Shown here: positions 4,792 to 5,344 of the stretch, in pieces
Layout of the letters: the number at the start of each line of letters is the position of its first letter
Numbering within the stretch: position 1 is the first letter of the stretch
Assembly (NCBI GenBank): GCA_934339215.1
Contig: CAKRHU010000139.1
Location: 1-5,344 of the forward strand
DNA: 5,344 nucleotides
DNA from: an uncultured Lacticaseibacillus sp.
GTDB taxonomy: Bacteria; Bacillota; Bacilli; Lactobacillales; Lactobacillaceae
Direction: 5' to 3'
Position numbers and translations under genes: made by a program
The notes under the pieces: model-generated
Databases searched by the model: none
What the model was told of the DNA's origin: nothing
The model's input: the letters and a program-made list of their open reading frames with translations, nothing else

Positions 4792-5344
4792 AAGCCCTGA
4801 ATGCTTTCAACAAGGTTTCGACAATTTCATTAGTCGATTTTTCAAAATCAAAAGTCACGGCACCGGCCGGCATCATCACCACAGGCAGCGCGTAGCCCAA
4901 CACCGTACTGCCAAATAAGCGAAAGATCCGCAAATCATCCCATTTGACCATTTCCCCACGTGCTTGAAATTGATGCAACGCCGGCAAAAAGCCATGTCCA
5001 AATTGGGTATGAAGTGCGTTGCGCACATTTTGCAACAAGTCTTGGCGCACGAATGCTTGTTGGGCAAAGACGCGGATGATCGCGCGATTGTCTAAGGCAA
5101 ACTGTAAGCGGTCGGCGACGACAAAGCGCAATAATGCCTCTAAGGTGTCAAACCGATCCGGTTCAATTTGATCGACGAATTCTGCGGCGACTTCTGGTAC
5201 CACCGTATCCGTCATTGGCTTTAAAATCGCAGTTAAGATGTCTTCTTTGGTTCTGAAATGTTTATACACGGTGCCTTCAGCCACATGCGCCCGCTTGGCG
5301 ATATCGGCGGTTGAGGTATTTTCAAACCCTTTTTCCGAAAACAA
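4790..5344 (-). CDS. TetR/AcrR-family transcriptional regulator, N-terminus outside the window
   Basis: The 184 visible codons encode a TetR-type regulator that continues past the right edge. The first in-window codon is a TTG reading Leu (LFSEKGF), not a plausible start; about 15-20 N-terminal residues are probably missing. The DNA-binding helix-turn-helix is clear: [20 protein letters not shown], continuing into [12 protein letters not shown] (through about residue 37). Residues 40-184 form the helical ligand-binding and dimer domain, which varies too much in this family to name a ligand. It carries a hydrophobic patch [12 protein letters not shown] near 152-163. The gene is directly upstream of tag and shares its transcript, so it may regulate its own operon, possibly in response to toxic or alkylating compounds. 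No operator is visible because the promoter lies beyond the window. Confidence 0.92.
   Translation of the reverse strand: MFSEKGFENTSTADIAKRAHVAEGTVYKHFRTKEDILTAILKPMTDTVVPEVAAEFVDQIEPDRFDTLEALLRFVVADRLQFALDNRAIIRVFAQQAFVRQDLLQNVRNALHTQFGHGFLPALHQFQARGEMVKWDDLRIFRLFGSTVLGYALPVVMMPAGAVTFDFEKSTNEIVETLLKAFRA

Noticed and set aside
1..5344. Mobile element, CRISPR array or a novel defence system
   Set aside because: No transposase, integrase, spaced repeats or unknown gene cassette. Every long gene fits a known family and ordinary neighbourhood.

Overview
The window looks like a chromosomal segment of a lactic acid bacterium (Lactobacillaceae, medium GC). This is inferred from three things: a Met-type T-box leader controlling a methionine transporter, strong AGGAGG-type ribosome binding sites, and Gram-positive lipoprotein signals. 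The genus cannot be fixed from the sequence alone.

Positions 1-4069, plus strand: a complete methionine-uptake operon. A promoter (TTGACA 29-34, TAACAT 52-57) opens into a roughly 260-nt T-box riboswitch. Its specifier-loop codon reads ATG (162-164), its T-box bulge is TGGTACC (279-285), and it ends in an intrinsic terminator (294-327). Next come two tandem paralogous substrate-binding lipoproteins of the MetQ/NlpA family, each 273 aa and about 75% identical by hand count. A 252-bp structured intergenic region with a probable internal promoter leads to the ATPase MetN (350 aa, with a C-terminal NIL-type domain). The permease MetP (also called MetI) follows with a 1-nt overlap. A strong terminator closes the operon at 4114-4151. 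Uncharged tRNA-Met should allow read-through into the operon. The lipoproteins would capture methionine or relatives at the outer membrane face and pass them to a MetN2-MetP2 transporter.

Positions 4205-5344, minus strand: a convergent two-gene unit. It holds a TetR-family regulator (N-terminus beyond the window edge) followed after 9 nt by tag, a DNA-3-methyladenine glycosylase I. A long bidirectional hairpin (4205-4241) separates it from the met operon. The Tag protein keeps the base-binding pocket but lacks all four zinc ligands known from the E. coli enzyme.

I see no mobile element, CRISPR array, tRNA or rRNA, and no convincing new multi-gene system. The points most worth a second look are the diverged tandem MetQ pair, the structured metQ2-metN spacer with a 12-bp palindrome, the short motifs repeated in intergenic DNA, the tandem octamer inside the operon promoter, and the zinc-less Tag.
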